DNA from: Neurospora tetrasperma FGSC 2508
Lineage: Eukaryota; Ascomycota; Sordariomycetes; Sordariales; Sordariaceae
DNA: 64,000 nt
Direction: 5' to 3'
Assembly: GCF_000213175.1 (NCBI RefSeq)
Contig: NW_009799179.1
Coordinates: 9,432,480 to 9,496,479 of the forward strand
Below are positions 1 through 10,974 of this stretch, one piece after another. The notes under the pieces were generated by a model. It searched no databases, was not told where the DNA came from, and saw only the letters and a list, made by a program, of their open reading frames with translations. A program made the translations under genes and the position numbers. Numbering within the stretch: the stretch's first letter is position 1; every line of letters begins with the position of its first letter.

Positions 1-2736
1 TTTATTATCGATTATCGGCATTTTAATAATGATACTATTAAAAATCGATACCTATTGCCATTAATCCAAAAGATACGAGACCGGCTGGAAAAGGCTACTA
101 TCTTCTCAAAGTTCGACCTAACATTAGCCTTCTCCTAAATCCGCATAAAGAAAGGAGAAGAGTGGAAAACTGCATTCAAGACGCCCCTAGGACATTATAA
201 ATACCGCATTATACCCTAAGGGTTAACGAATATATCCGCCTCCTTCCAATTACAAATTGACGCTATATTTAAGTAATTTATAAGCGAATTCGTAATAGTA
301 TATATCGACGATATTATCGTATTTTTTAAAAATGAAGAATAATACTAGAAATACGTATATAAAGTCTTCGCCGCCTTAGAAAAAGCTAAATTGTCGGTTA
401 ATTCTAAGAAGAGTGAATTTTACGTCTAATAAATTAATTTCTTAGAATACCGTATTTTACTCGGCTAAATTCGTATAAACCCTATAAAGATTAAGGACGT
501 CGTTAAATAGCTAATACCCACTTTAGTAACCGGGGTCCGAAGATTCTTAAGCTTTATTAATTTTTATAGGTATTTTATTAAGGGATTCGGAAATATAGTT
601 AAATTATTCAACGACCTAACTAAAAAAGACACTAAATTTATATAATCCTAGGAATATAATAAAGCCTTTAAGATCCTAAAATAGATAATTCTAAACGATC
701 CTATCCTCGTACTCCCAAACCCAGACAAGGAATTCGAAGTCGAAACTAACGCGTCCGATTGGGCTATAGGAGGATAATTCGGCCAATACAACGAGTAAGG
801 AAGATTATATCCCGTTGCGTTCTATTCTAAGGTATTCCGAGGACCCGAACTCAACTATCTAATCCACGACAAAGAGCTCATATCCATCATCTGGGCTTTT
901 AAGGAATGGAAGCTGTGGTTTAATAGTACGAAGTACGAAGTTAAGGTTTATTTAGATTATAAGAATTTAATGTATTTTACAACTACGAAGGAGTTTAACT
1001 AACGATAAACCCGTTGGTCGGAATTCCTATTGTAATTTAATTTTAATATCTATTATTGTAAGGGATTTGAAAATGCGAGAGCCGACGTACTTAGTAGAAG
1101 GGAGGACTTTAAAATAAAGAATAGACCTACTACTTCCCCTATTCTATTCTAAACTAACGTAGACGGGTTACTACGGTATTAACCCTTATAAGAATAAACT
1201 ATAGACGACAACGTTGATATTTATAGTGTAGTTAAAATGGACTTAGACGATTGGATTTAGCGAATTACTAAAGTATAATACGAAGTCGATAATAAGGAAA
1301 TTAGGATATATTTAGTTATATTTATAATACCCTGGTTGTATAAAGGAAAGCTCTGGGTACCTCCCCCTTTATAAAAGGAATTAGTAAGAGATATCTACGA
1401 ATTACTAGAAGAGGGAGGATACGTAGGAATTACCCGTACCCTCGCAAGAGTATAGTAATCCTTCGGGTTCTTAGGAATAAAAAACGTCGTTACGGACGTA
1501 CTACAAGAATGTGAAATCTGCTACAAGATTAAAGCTAACCGATACAAACCGTACGGCTTATTCGAACTATTCCCAGTGTTGGAAGCACCCTAGCAGTTAG
1601 TAACTATGGACTTTATTATAAAGCTACCTATATTATACGACCTAGCTATAGGAATTAAGTACGATAGTATATTAATTATTGTCGACTAATTTACAAAGTT
1701 CTTATACTTCCTCCCATTTAGAGAAAATACTAATACGGAGTAGTTAGGATATATATTTATAAGGTATATTACTTCTAACTATAGATAGCCGAAAGAACTA
1801 ATTATTAATAGAGATAAACTCTTCTCGTTAAAATATTAATAAGTATTTATAAACAAATTAGGAGTCAAATATAAAATATCTACTATATATTATATAAGGA
1901 CGGACGGGTAAATAGAATAAATAAATTAGGTCCTAGAGGTATACTTTAAAGTATATATTAATTATAAATAAGATAATTGGGCCGAGCTATTACCAACGGC
2001 GTAAATGTCTTACAATAGTTCGAAGATAGAAATAACGAGAATTACGCCCTTCTTTGCGAATTACGGATATAAAATAAATTCCCGACGCGGCTGGGACTTA
2101 GAATTAATCGTCCTATAGGTATATATCCGGGTAGAAAGGTTAACCGAGATATACAAAACCCTTAAAAACGAATTTACATTCGTTAGGGATTGTATAAACT
2201 ACTATTACGACCGTATAAGGTCGTCGGCGCCGACCTTTAGAAGGGGAGATAAGGTCTACCTTCTCCAACGAAATATTAAAACCAAACGACCAAGCGACAA
2301 ACTCAATTATAAGAAGTTAGGACCCTTTAAGGTAATAGAAAAAGTCGGTACGAACAACTACCGATTAGAACTCCCAAAGGGTATAAGGCAATAGCCTACG
2401 TTCTACGTCTCGTTACTAGAACTAGTACTAAAGAACGCTAGAATCGATAAGCAAGTAGAGATATAGAATGACGGAGACGAATTCTTAATAGAAGCAATCC
2501 TAGACTCAAAACTAAACGCTAATACGGGAGAAATCGAATACTTAATTAAATAGCAAGGCTATAGTTACAAGAGTAATACTTAGGAACCAACGAGGAACCT
2601 TCTCAACCTGAAGGATGAGATTGAGAGCTTTCACCAACGATTCCCTGATCGTCCCCGACCAACGGAAACTCCAGCCCCTATTCCCGAGCCTACGCGTCAA
2701 AATCAATCGGCGATAGAACAGGACGGGGGTAATTAA
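1..2736 (+). pseudogene. Ty3/gypsy pol polyprotein remnant (RT, RNase H, integrase, chromodomain)
   Basis: Reading through stops gives the RT motif FDLTLAF near 110-130 and the catalytic box YIDDI near 300-315. An RNase H start (ETNASDWAI) lies near 742-770. The integrase zinc-binding part has CEICYK near 1510-1527, followed by the core motif MDFIIKLP near 1607. A chromodomain spans about 2475-2640 (IEYLIK.QGY, then NT.EP). The frame ends at TAA 2734-2736. Stops sit where Gln (CAG/CAA) or Trp (TGG) is expected, as RIP produces. Some blocks stay well conserved, so the element family is clear even though this copy cannot encode a protein. Confidence 0.92.
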
Positions 2737-3145
2737 CTTCGGGCTCCCCCGAAGTAATGGAGGAAATCGGCTCGTTAGAAATAAGCGGATTAACATCCCC
2801 CAATTCCTTTACTAATTCCGCTATTCCTTAATTAAATATCTCCTTTTACCTCTTCTGGAAATGATGCTTCTACTCCTTAATACGCAATAACTTCGATTGG
2901 ATCTCGACTAAGCTCCTCAATAATTACTCCTCTTCCTCCTCTAAATATTTCGCCTCCTTTATAGAATTATAAACTATAAATATTAGTAACAACTCTACTA
3001 CCTAAATAATATAATACTTATAACGCCTAGTAACGTCCTAACTATTACAAACAACTTTGCAACGGACGTATTCGCTATACGCACTCGATTTTGATAGATC
3101 TACAATATAAGTTCGGCTATAATAATAACAATTACTACAAAGCAT
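2690..3145 (-). pseudogene. Antisense Cys-rich/coiled-coil ORF at the 3' end of the gypsy element
   Basis: On the strand opposite pol, one frame runs from ATG at 3145 to TAG at 2690, interrupted only by RIP-type stops. It begins MLCSNC and continues through a segment with YSEYVR and VVCN. If Tyr codons are read as RIP-mutated Cys, this is a C-x2-C...C...C-x2-C...C zinc-knuckle-like module. A charged helical stretch follows (KEAKYLEEEEE, then LLRSLVEIQSKLLRIKE) that would form a coiled coil. The ORF overlaps the pol 3' end by 47 bp. I recall similar antisense Cys-module plus coiled-coil ORFs from other ascomycete gypsy elements. Function is unknown. Confidence 0.6.
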
Positions 3146-3479
3146 TTTAGCGGGCTCTCCGGAACTTTCGACTAAGATTGCCAACGCCTTAACCGCCGCC
3201 CCTTTCTAAATAGAACGCTAGGGACGAGAGATACGGGATCGAATTATAATAATAAGCGTAAGGATCAATAGAAAGGAAAATTTATTAGGACAAAAAGAAA
3301 TTAGGTGATATAAGATTATTAAAATTAAAGGAAGTAGGAAAGGGAGGAAGCGTTGGGAATAATAAGTAATAAAGTTACAATTAATAACCGGCTAGTACCC
3401 AACCCCCGTAATTCCTTTATTATATATTATAAGGTTATATTATAGCGTTTGGGATAAAGCTATAGGAGAGGGGGTATTA

Positions 3480-3774
3480 TATTACAATCCAATTATATAT
3501 CTAAATAAAACCAACCAATAAGGTAGGACCCGAAGATAGGACCCGAAGGACCGGCCTTGAAGGCCGGGTCCAAACCGGGACCCGAGGGGGAAACTCGGGT
3601 TTACGGGTCCGGCTGAAGACCTAATATATAAGGAAGCCCTCCCGGGCTTCCTGGTATACTGGGTTCTTCAGTAAGCAATAGCTTCTATAATCGATTAGTA
3701 CCTTTTGGCTACTACTACCGTTGTCTATTGATCATCCCAGCGATATACTCTTGTGCTTGTAACGGTTCGTTACA
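3480..3774 (+). repeat. 3' LTR (family A) of the gypsy element
   Basis: The LTR begins with TATTACAATCC, a RIPed version of TGTTACGATCC, and ends ...GTAACGGTTCGTTACA. Its last ~180 bp align with the solo LTRs at 21393-21706 and 59331-59594, including the stretch with TTCTTCAGTAAGCAATAGC and the GATATACTC block. A purine tract (AGGAGAGGGG, 3464-3474) lies just upstream, as expected for the plus-strand primer. The 5 bp after the LTR, TATAG, would be the target-site duplication, but its partner is outside the window. Confidence 0.9.
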
Positions 3775-4150
3775 TATAGCTATAATCGCGCAACAGCCAC
3801 ATACACAGCGAGAGTAGCGATGAACACCGGGCGTCGTCCGTATCGATCTGCTGCGCTGCCGGTTATTGAGGGAAAGATTCCCAAGACGACCAGGTACGAG
3901 GTAACGCTGAGGTTGATCTTCTCGATACTGACGTGCAGATCGCGAGCGAGGAAGGGGATCGCGTGGAAGTAAATAAAACTGCTGGCGGTGGAGAACCAGC
4001 CGCCGAGGGCGGCGATGAAGATGATCCATCGCTTTTGGGAGGAGGTGAATAGTGAGTAGTCCGGTTCTTCTGCTTCTGTTGCTCTGGAGGGTGGCTTTTG
4101 GGTTTGATCGTTGATGACATATCTCCTTTTGGTGGCGAGCCGCTAGCGAG
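3775..4150 (-). pseudogene. MFS transporter N-terminal fragment, cut by retrotransposon
   Basis: The minus strand reads PDYSLFTSSQKRW, then a first membrane helix (IIFIAALGGWFSTASSFIYF) and IPFLARDLHVS, then the diagnostic loop ADRYGRRPV, with a second helix starting at FIATLAVYV. This is the N-terminal part of a major facilitator drug:H+ antiporter (DHA1-like). Coding continuity stops exactly at the 3' LTR boundary, so the rest of the gene lies beyond the missing 5' end of the gypsy element. A TAG in the last codons suggests additional decay. The frame opens just after a possible 3' splice site (CTAG at about 4146). No start exon could be identified. Confidence 0.75.
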
Positions 4151-4199
4151 GTTTTTTTTCGCGAAGAAACTGAAGCTGTAGAATTTGTTAGTACCAAGG

Positions 4200-5280
4200 G
4201 AACCTACGATGAAAAGCCCGAAAACTTTTCATTTATCACACCAAGAAGGTGCAATTTCACGAACAACTTGTACAGGAGAAAGACGGGAAGGAACAACCGG
4301 CAACACGCCCGCCAAACCCAAAGCAGAATGTAATGCCGCCAACGGCCAGCTGATGTTTGCCGCTCACAAACACGGGTTGCTCTATTCGAATCAAGCCTCG
4401 TCTCATCGTAGCCTTAAACGCCTCGGACATAGAAAGACGACGGACTGTTGTGGATAAAGTGATCATATTTCTGCCTCACCAACTGTCAAAAACCGCCTAG
4501 GGACTTGTCCCTCCATGTACGAGCTGAGCTCAGCATACAACATACATACCAGTGACCGGTCATGATCTCATCTCGGATACAATCCCCGGACCTAACATCA
4601 AATGTGAACGAAGTGTAAACCGTATGTGCTGTGGACGGCATTGACAATGCTAGCGTTCACATGGCATAGATGAAGGGGTGCTTCAATCATAATATTCGTC
4701 CGAAACTTGCAATGGTCCTGGCCATTAGTGCTTCCAATTTGATACTGGCATTGCTAATTGCGGGAAACGTACGGCATAATTCCGCGTCCTTTGTCGTCTA
4801 CTCTGGGTACGGAGTTTTGTTGGTGCCATGGAATGTGAAGTCACGGTAACCAACGGGCTCTGAATTAGCACGAATAAACGGATAGACATGCCGAGCAAAT
4901 GCTCAAGATGTCATCGTCAAATTCGAAGCTTCTGTTCTCGCTGGTAGTATGGACATTGGAGCTTGACTTTTTGCGGGAGCTGCGTGCGCTAAAGAAGTAC
5001 TGATATCCAGAAGAAGAAGTCAGCAACTGTCAGATTTCACACACAGCGGACTACTCAAAGCTCTCAGAATTTCTGTGGTGTTTCTTACCCACATCCTCGA
5101 AGTGCTTCAACCTCGTTTGGCTTTGACAGACCTAGGACAACGAGGTCTCTACATTTCTGGATCATTGGCCATCCTGTTCTGTCACATCGCAGCCAGGTAC
5201 CCCTCACGCATGCCAAGACTTTCCGATAGACAGTGGTCATCCTGAACTCGGCCTGAATGCCCATGATCTAATCACGGGAT
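4200..5280. other. No recognisable gene; moderate-GC spacer
   Basis: Only short ORFs without recognisable motifs occur here (for example 4185-4457 + and 4257-4466 -). The stretch could contain the start exon or promoter of the broken MFS gene. A sharp change to AT-rich sequence occurs near 5280. Confidence 0.5.
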
Positions 5281-5930
5281 ATGAAATAATACCTAATAGT
5301 ATCGAGAGTAATAATTATAGCTAGGTGCGGATATAGGCAGGGTTAGGCCGAGTCTTAATAGGCAAGTATTGTAGGTATAGAAGGTTATTCTGTACGGGGT
5401 ACATATTAATAGCAAATATAGTAATAGCCTAATAATAAGGTATCGTCTATAAATAAGATAAACCTAGGATTTGAAAGCAAATAAGAGGATAAGAAATTAT
5501 AAAGTGCCGTCAAAGTTTGTTCTTTTGCTTACAATAGTTATTAGGGAAAAGTTGGATCTACACAAATTGTGGAGGAGCAGAGACAGAACCGGCGCAGGTG
5601 ACAGGTAATTCACATTACGTAGAGGTCTTCGGCCAGATACACTCCTTCCTCATAGTTATATTCTTATCACCTGGGGTTCTCCTTCAAATCTTTGGTATTT
5701 TTATTATTTAATATTTAGAAGGAACCACTCCTTCTGTTTACTATTTGTAAAACTACTATACCCGCTGCACTAAACCACTAATAGTAATAGCTACTCCAAT
5801 CCGGGAAACTCACCTCCCAGTCCAAACAAATAAATATTGCTAATAATATTCATATATAGCCCTCTGAGCTGCAAAAAGCGTGAGACTTGTATATTCCAAT
5901 ACAGTCCCGCCTACTAATCGACTCCCGACC
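5281..5930. other. AT-rich RIP-like sequence, nothing recognised
   Basis: The sequence is TA-rich with frequent stops in all frames. No domain could be read in any frame on either strand. It leads directly into the HET relic and may include its 5' portion. Confidence 0.5.
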
Positions 5931-6960
5931 GTATTAGTCTTAAACTTCACTACACCTCTCTTAACGATAATGCCCTCTAATATTGTACGCTATTATATAT
6001 ATAGGGAGATATAAAGGATAAAGACGATATTAAGGTTAACGGCGAATAGTTTTTTATTAGCGAGAACCTATATACGCTTCTCTAAATACTTTAGTATTAC
6101 AATATAGAATCCTAGTTCTGGGCCGACGTTATATATATTTAATAATCCGATAATAATGAAAAGAGTTGGTATATCTAGAGTATGTATAATATTTTTAATT
6201 TTAAGGGGTATAATATAGTAAGGTTCTTCTACGATTTACTCTATATTAAAGAGCTACGTAGGATACGTGGGAAATCCGTCTTAAGTAATCTAAAAATTAG
6301 TATCATTTACCTATTAATAAATAAGTATTAGCACCGGATATAAATATTTTAGGAGGTGGCCTTAGCCCGGGAAGTACTTCTTATATATAGAGAAAAGTTT
6401 ATATCGATTTTATACTTCGAAGCGGTGCTAAAAGCCTTCTAGAAATTCCGTAAGGGATATGCCTTATTCTTAAATAATTATCTACTACGGCGCGGGTTCT
6501 ATAAGCGGTTCCCTTCCCATCTTTATCCAAATAAGGCTATATTCATTTGTTAATTACTTTGCTGCGGAACGAAATTAAGCTTAGGTACTATTCTTATAGC
6601 TTTCTCCAACTAAATCGAGCGTCTATAGTATTGCGCGACTAACTTACGCGATATCGTCTACGGTATATTCGGCTTCCTTTCTAATGATAACCGTCGTCCG
6701 TTTGGCTATATCAATTATAAAAATATAGCATAAGTTGATCTATTTACTTAGGCTACGCAATCTTTAATTAAGGCGTTTCTTATATCGTTTTTTGCTAGCG
6801 ATGTACTATATAATATCGGATATTGTCTGCCCCGTCCAAGAGACCAACCAAGCGAGTTACTAAGTAGGGTCCCCGACTGGCGGGATGTAAGTGTGAATAG
6901 GCTGCCGTAAAGCTTAGAATCTATACATCTCGCACACCTCGACGCTAGCGATAGCCGCAA
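5930..6960 (+). pseudogene. HET-domain (heterokaryon incompatibility) gene relic, RIP-degraded
   Basis: Reading through RIP stops gives the HET core LNDNAL..., with TAG in place of Trp before GDIKDKDDI. ENLYTLL, FWADVI and SDNNEKSWYI follow, corresponding to the family blocks YTWGD, xxNLxxAL, WVDxxCINQxDxxEK. Downstream are ATNLRDIVYGIFGFL and CLPRPRDQPSELLSRVPDW, the typical C-terminal NPRDxVYG...WVPDW region. HET proteins trigger cell death during non-self recognition. The reading ends near 6960, where a WD40 relic on the other strand begins. The junction is therefore a truncation or rearrangement. Identity as a HET gene is well supported; the exact ends are not. Confidence 0.8.
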
Positions 6961-6969
6961 GGAGAACTC

Positions 6970-9600
6970 TTACTATATATTTTAGGGATATAGGAATTCG
7001 TTATTATATTATTACACGCACCGGATGCGAGCCGCTAACTATTAGGCAAAAATACTATTGAATAAACCAAACCGCTATAGCCTTCTAAAGTTTGGAGGTA
7101 TATATTCTAATCTAATTCTATAGCCAACTTACTTCGAATCCAATTAGGTTCTTCTACCTTAAAATTCATTTTTATTAAGTTACTACTTAGGGCAAATATA
7201 AGCGCTAATATATATATTTAAAGTAGAATTTACTCTATTATTAATTTGTAAAATAGAGTAAACCGGTAAATATCCTAAATAAACTTTAATAATTACGACT
7301 AATTTTTACCTCCTTATATTTTTAATTAAATTAAATTCCTAATACGGAATTAGATTTATATTTACTAGTAGGCCCTCGAGCTTTCTAATAGTAATAACGC
7401 CCGCAAATATAATTTAAAATAAATTTAGAGCTTCCAGTTAGTAAAAGTACTTCGTCTTAAGGAATATATAAATAACCCTATTATTACATAAAAGATTATC
7501 CCGTTTTATATTCGTACCGGAAACCGAATTATATAAGTGATTAACCTAGTAAACGTACGAGTACCGTACCGTCGCTAGCGGGTCCGGATCCGGCACTTGG
7601 ACCTTGTCGCTTAAAAATCCCGGTACGTTTAAATTATATATATCGCGTTGTAATATTATAAATATAGCTTTAAGTAACTTTAAGAAGATAATATAATTTA
7701 TATCTTCTTTCCTAGAAGGAAAAATCTATTTAAACGCCTCCTAAGAAGCTTAGTTGCCAGCTTTATTAGAAGTATTACCTAATAGAAAGTCCTTAGCTAA
7801 TTAGTAAATAAAATAAATAGTCTAGTTTCGAAGAGTCAAAAACGAGCCGTAAAGCCCTATAAGCTCTTTTAAGGATTGCGGATTATTTAAAATATTGTTT
7901 AATATTTCAACGAGAGTAGTTAATTCTTGAAGGTTAATAGGTCGGCGAACGATAGAGGAGACGGTAAGAATTTGCCTATATAGATTCGTATAATTGGATT
8001 AAATAATCTGCTCCATTATCTGTATATATGTTACGAACTTAAGCGACACAGGGGCCGCCCAAGCCATCGGGACCCGACAGCCCCGCTCGAAGGTGACTGG
8101 TGTAACCCTCAGAGATAGGATTGGTTAGGAAGGGCGTATAAGCTATGCACGGGCTCACCATATGCAGGTGCTCACCAGTGAGCCAGTGCTCACGGTGAGC
8201 AGGTGCTCACTGGTGAGTAGGCGTTCGCGGTGAGCAATACTACGAATGAGCCATCACCACACTTAGGGGTTCACGCTTGCGTGAACAGCCAGAGACAGAC
8301 ATCTCGCAATAGAACGAAGAAGTATAAAGGGACGACTGGAGAACTCAGATTGTCAGATAGTTCGATAGTAGTCAATAGATCATTATCACCGAGACCAGTA
8401 TCACGCACGCGTACTTATTGTGAACCTTTTGGCTTCACCGGACAGCACTGATAGTCTTATACCTTCAGCTATCTCACTTAGGCAGATCAGACTGCCGTTC
8501 GTCACAATATATAAGGAATCTAACCCGGGGGGGAATGCTTATAATTTTATAAATGTCTCCTACCTCTGAACGCTCGGGCCGGTAAGTACTTAACAAATTA
8601 AGGCTACCCAAAGAAAAATCCTATTTACGTTAGAAGAGAAATAATTATATATAACCGTTTATATTATATTATTATATTATTTCTACCGTAATAAGTCAAG
8701 GACTTTTTATAGCGGATATATATACTAATAGTAGTAGTAACGGATTTGGCATTTAGTTCAAAGTTGAATCTAGACTACTGTACAACGATCGCCAACTATT
8801 CTTCGATCTATACCTTATTGCAACTAAATATAAACTACTTAATACAAATAGATATAGATAATATTTAAACAATTAATTCGAGAAGTTACAATTGGTCTAT
8901 TATATATTTATTTAGAGTATTAATTACTAGATAAATAATTTTTAGATTCGAGTCTTTTAGTATTTTGCGTAGAACTTTAAATAGGACGATTTATACTATT
9001 GTATTATTAGAGGGGTATATATTTTCCAGTAAATATAAGAGTAAGCGTAGTTATTAGTAGCTAAATAGGTAAATTAAACTTTATAGTATAGTAATTATAT
9101 TATTAATATATAAATTAGTAATTTAGTAGAAAAAATATGCTAAATTACCGCTATTAGCGATTATATGCCGCTTTAATTTATTAATAATACTATATAACAA
9201 TATAATCTTACTTCTAGATCTCCCTTAATTTAGAGTAAGTAATTCTCCTACAATTAGCGCTATCGGTTAAAGTCGGGGTTATTAAAAACCTAACGGTAAG
9301 TATTAATTAATAGACTACCCTTCGCTAATTTAATCTACTCCTTTTCGACGTACGGGTTTCGCGGGTCTCCGGACTACAATTTTATTAAATAAAGGTAATC
9401 TTCGTAAACCTTATCCTATAGCCGCTTTAATATTATTAAATATTAATATAAGCTTATACTATTATTACCCGTAGTAGAAATTTATATTTATAATAGTTAT
9501 AGTTATATTGCGGCCTTGCGGCGTTATTATTATATTGAACCCCCGGGCCGGTATTAGCATTGGAAACCCAAATTAGAATTATAAAAAGATTAGGACCTTT
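6970..9600 (-). pseudogene. NACHT-WD40 NLR relic, RIP-degraded and split by a solo LTR
   Basis: From high to low coordinates, the minus strand gives a Gly/Asn/Gln-rich N-terminus (VSNANTGPG, 9480-9590). A degraded NACHT follows (LLWIKGD where the P-loop starts; YFFYQIT; DSNLKIIYLVI for Walker B). After the NACHT come FLWVALIC, LDSLYRQIMEQI, PINLQELTTLVEI, SAKDFLLGNTS and VPDPDPLATVRYS. One WD40 repeat (LQTLEGYSGLVYSIVF, near 7000-7090) closes the relic. This is the architecture of HET-E/NWD-type NLRs, minus most of the WD40 array. A solo LTR (8029-8506) splits the post-NACHT region and another (9601-10063) lies in the former 5' UTR. Stops replacing Gln/Trp show RIP. Confidence 0.85.
8029..8506 (+). 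mobile_element. Solo LTR, family B (478 bp), with 5-bp target-site duplication ATATA
   Basis: The element starts TGTTACGAACTT and ends GCCGTTCGTCACA, giving canonical TGT...ACA ends. ATATA flanks it exactly at 8024-8028 and 8507-8511. It is inserted inside the NACHT-WD40 relic. Its base composition is normal, unlike its surroundings, so it probably arrived after the host gene was mutated. The 5' half contains an array of short palindromes of the GCTCACnnGTGAGC type. Confidence 0.93.
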
Positions 9601-10063
9601 TGTTACGAACTAATAAGCAGAAGGACACGGGCCAACCGGACTGCCGGTACACAGCAGGCACGTGAAGGCTGGGCAGTGTAACCATGGGCAGGGAACAAGG
9701 CTTACGGTGGGCCAGGCTCATGAACCAGGCCAGGCTCATAAAGGTGAGCCAGGCTCATGAATGAGCCCAGCTCATGGTGGTGAGCCAGGCTCAAGAATGA
9801 GCTCGGCTCACAGGAATGAGCCAACACTATCACCATGAGCCAACCTACGGAAAACAGCAAACCACCTGTAAGCACAATAGATATAAAAGGGCGACTAGAG
9901 AACTCAGATTGTCAGATAGTTCGACAGTTGTCAATAGATCAATATCACCGAGACCAGTATCACGATCATACTTGTTGTGAACCTTTTGGCTTCACCGAAC
10001 AGCACTGATAGTCTTTACCTTCAGCTATCTCACTTAGGCAGATCAGACGGCCTGTTCGTCACA
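9601..10063 (+). mobile_element. Solo LTR, family B (463 bp), with target-site duplication CCTTT
   Basis: It starts TGTTACGAACTAATAAGC and ends GCCTGTTCGTCACA. CCTTT flanks it exactly (9596-9600 and 10064-10068). The 3' half is nearly identical to the copy at 8029-8506 (AGAACTCAGATTGTCAGATA through CTTAGGCAGATCAGAC). The 5' half differs and carries its own array of AGCCAGGCTCA palindromes. It sits about 10 bp upstream of the former start codon of the NACHT-WD40 relic. Confidence 0.93.
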
Positions 10064-10240
10064 CCTTTTTATATTATAAAGATTGAGCTTTGGAGTATAT
10101 ATAATACATATTTACAAGATTAAACGTATAGAATTAAAGGAGTTAATTATTTTATAATATTTAGGGAGAAAATAAGGGGTTAATAGAATAGAACGAAAAA
10201 ATGAGTATTAATTAATTAATTAACCGACCAAAATTTTAAA
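10064..10240 (-). promoter_or_regulatory. Decayed promoter/5' UTR of the NACHT-WD40 relic, homologous to the promoter of the intact NLR at 49.8 kb
   Basis: The minus strand here aligns with about 49625-49785 upstream of the intact NLR. For example, AAATTTTGG, ACTATTCAT, TCTATTAACCCC and CTTTAATTCTATACGTTTAA correspond to AAATTTTGG, ACTATTCAT, TCTGTCAACCCC and CTTGAATTCCACACGCTTGA, with mostly C-to-T and G-to-A differences. The alignment continues across the solo LTR into exon 1 of both genes. Confidence 0.7.
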
Positions 10241-10723
10241 GGTATAGTATCCTTAAACTTTAGTTTGTAGTTTAAAAGACTTATCCCTAACTAAAGGTAG
10301 TCTTAAAGCTATAGGATAACGGATATATTAGCAAAATATATATATTTACAGTATTAATTATCAATATCTAGCCTTCTAAATTAGTTTAAATATTAAAATG
10401 CCTAATAGATACTACCTATTAATACTTAAATTCCTAATTTAATATAGGTCGGCTACTAATTGTATATACTATTAGTAGTATAAAAATATCTTTTTAAAGA
10501 AAATTAAATACAACGTCTACCCCTATAATACACCGAACTATAATATACCTTTAAAATAATATTAATGTTTTATTAATAATTATAAAATAATCTAAAGCAA
10601 TTAATATATAATTTCTAGTATAGGCGAGGGAAGATTATACGCTAAATCGAGGTAGCGCCTAAAAAAAACTATATTCTACCCCTATTAGCGCAATTCCGAA
10701 CTAACAGGAATAAGGATTGGTAG
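10241..10723. other. AT-rich RIP-like spacer
   Basis: Extremely TA-rich sequence with no readable domain on either strand. Confidence 0.5.
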
Positions 10724-10974
10724 TGTCATGGCGTGCTCGGACAGATGCCCAGAGCACCGGGCACCATGGGTACATCGGACGGAATGAGGCTCAGGTTCTT
10801 ATCGATAGCGATCCGGATCGGGAAGGCGGCGACCGCTGGCAGAATCCGGACTTATATGTCCGATTCCGAATGCCTTCGTTCGTACCACTTCCCTTTCCTC
10901 CTTTACACTTAATATTACTTTGATTTGTGGCTTCTAGTCTTGCAGTCTATCTCTCGTAGGATCACGCTTTCACA
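10724..10974 (+). repeat. Possible solo LTR (251 bp) of a third family, a normal-GC island
   Basis: A GC-normal segment is embedded in AT-rich sequence. It begins TGTCATGGCGTG and ends CACGCTTTCACA, which form imperfect terminal inverted repeats of LTR type. No matching 5-bp duplication is visible (GGTAG before, ACTTT after). The call is therefore tentative. A fragment of another recent insertion is equally possible. Confidence 0.3.

Larger units (their letters stand above)
1..3774 (+). mobile_element. Ty3/gypsy chromovirus retrotransposon, 5'-truncated by window edge, RIP-degraded
   Basis: The left end holds the 3' two thirds of an LTR retrotransposon. Reading + from base 1 gives reverse transcriptase, RNase H, integrase and a terminal chromodomain. 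An antisense Cys-rich ORF, a purine tract and a 3' LTR at 3480-3774 follow. The order RT-RH-INT-chromodomain identifies the chromovirus branch of Ty3/gypsy. Many TAG/TAA codons replace Gln or Trp, so the copy is dead. The 5' LTR, gag and protease lie outside the window. The LTR matches the solo copies at 21393-21706 and 59331-59594, which look unmutated. The element interrupts an MFS transporter gene at 3775. Confidence 0.93.

Noticed and set aside
6748-6960. Minus-strand 70-codon ORF
   Set aside because: It is the antisense of the better supported HET reading (PRPRDQPSELL, VPDW).
8151-8236. CRISPR-like array
   Set aside because: Short palindromes without spacers of constant length, inside a fungal LTR.
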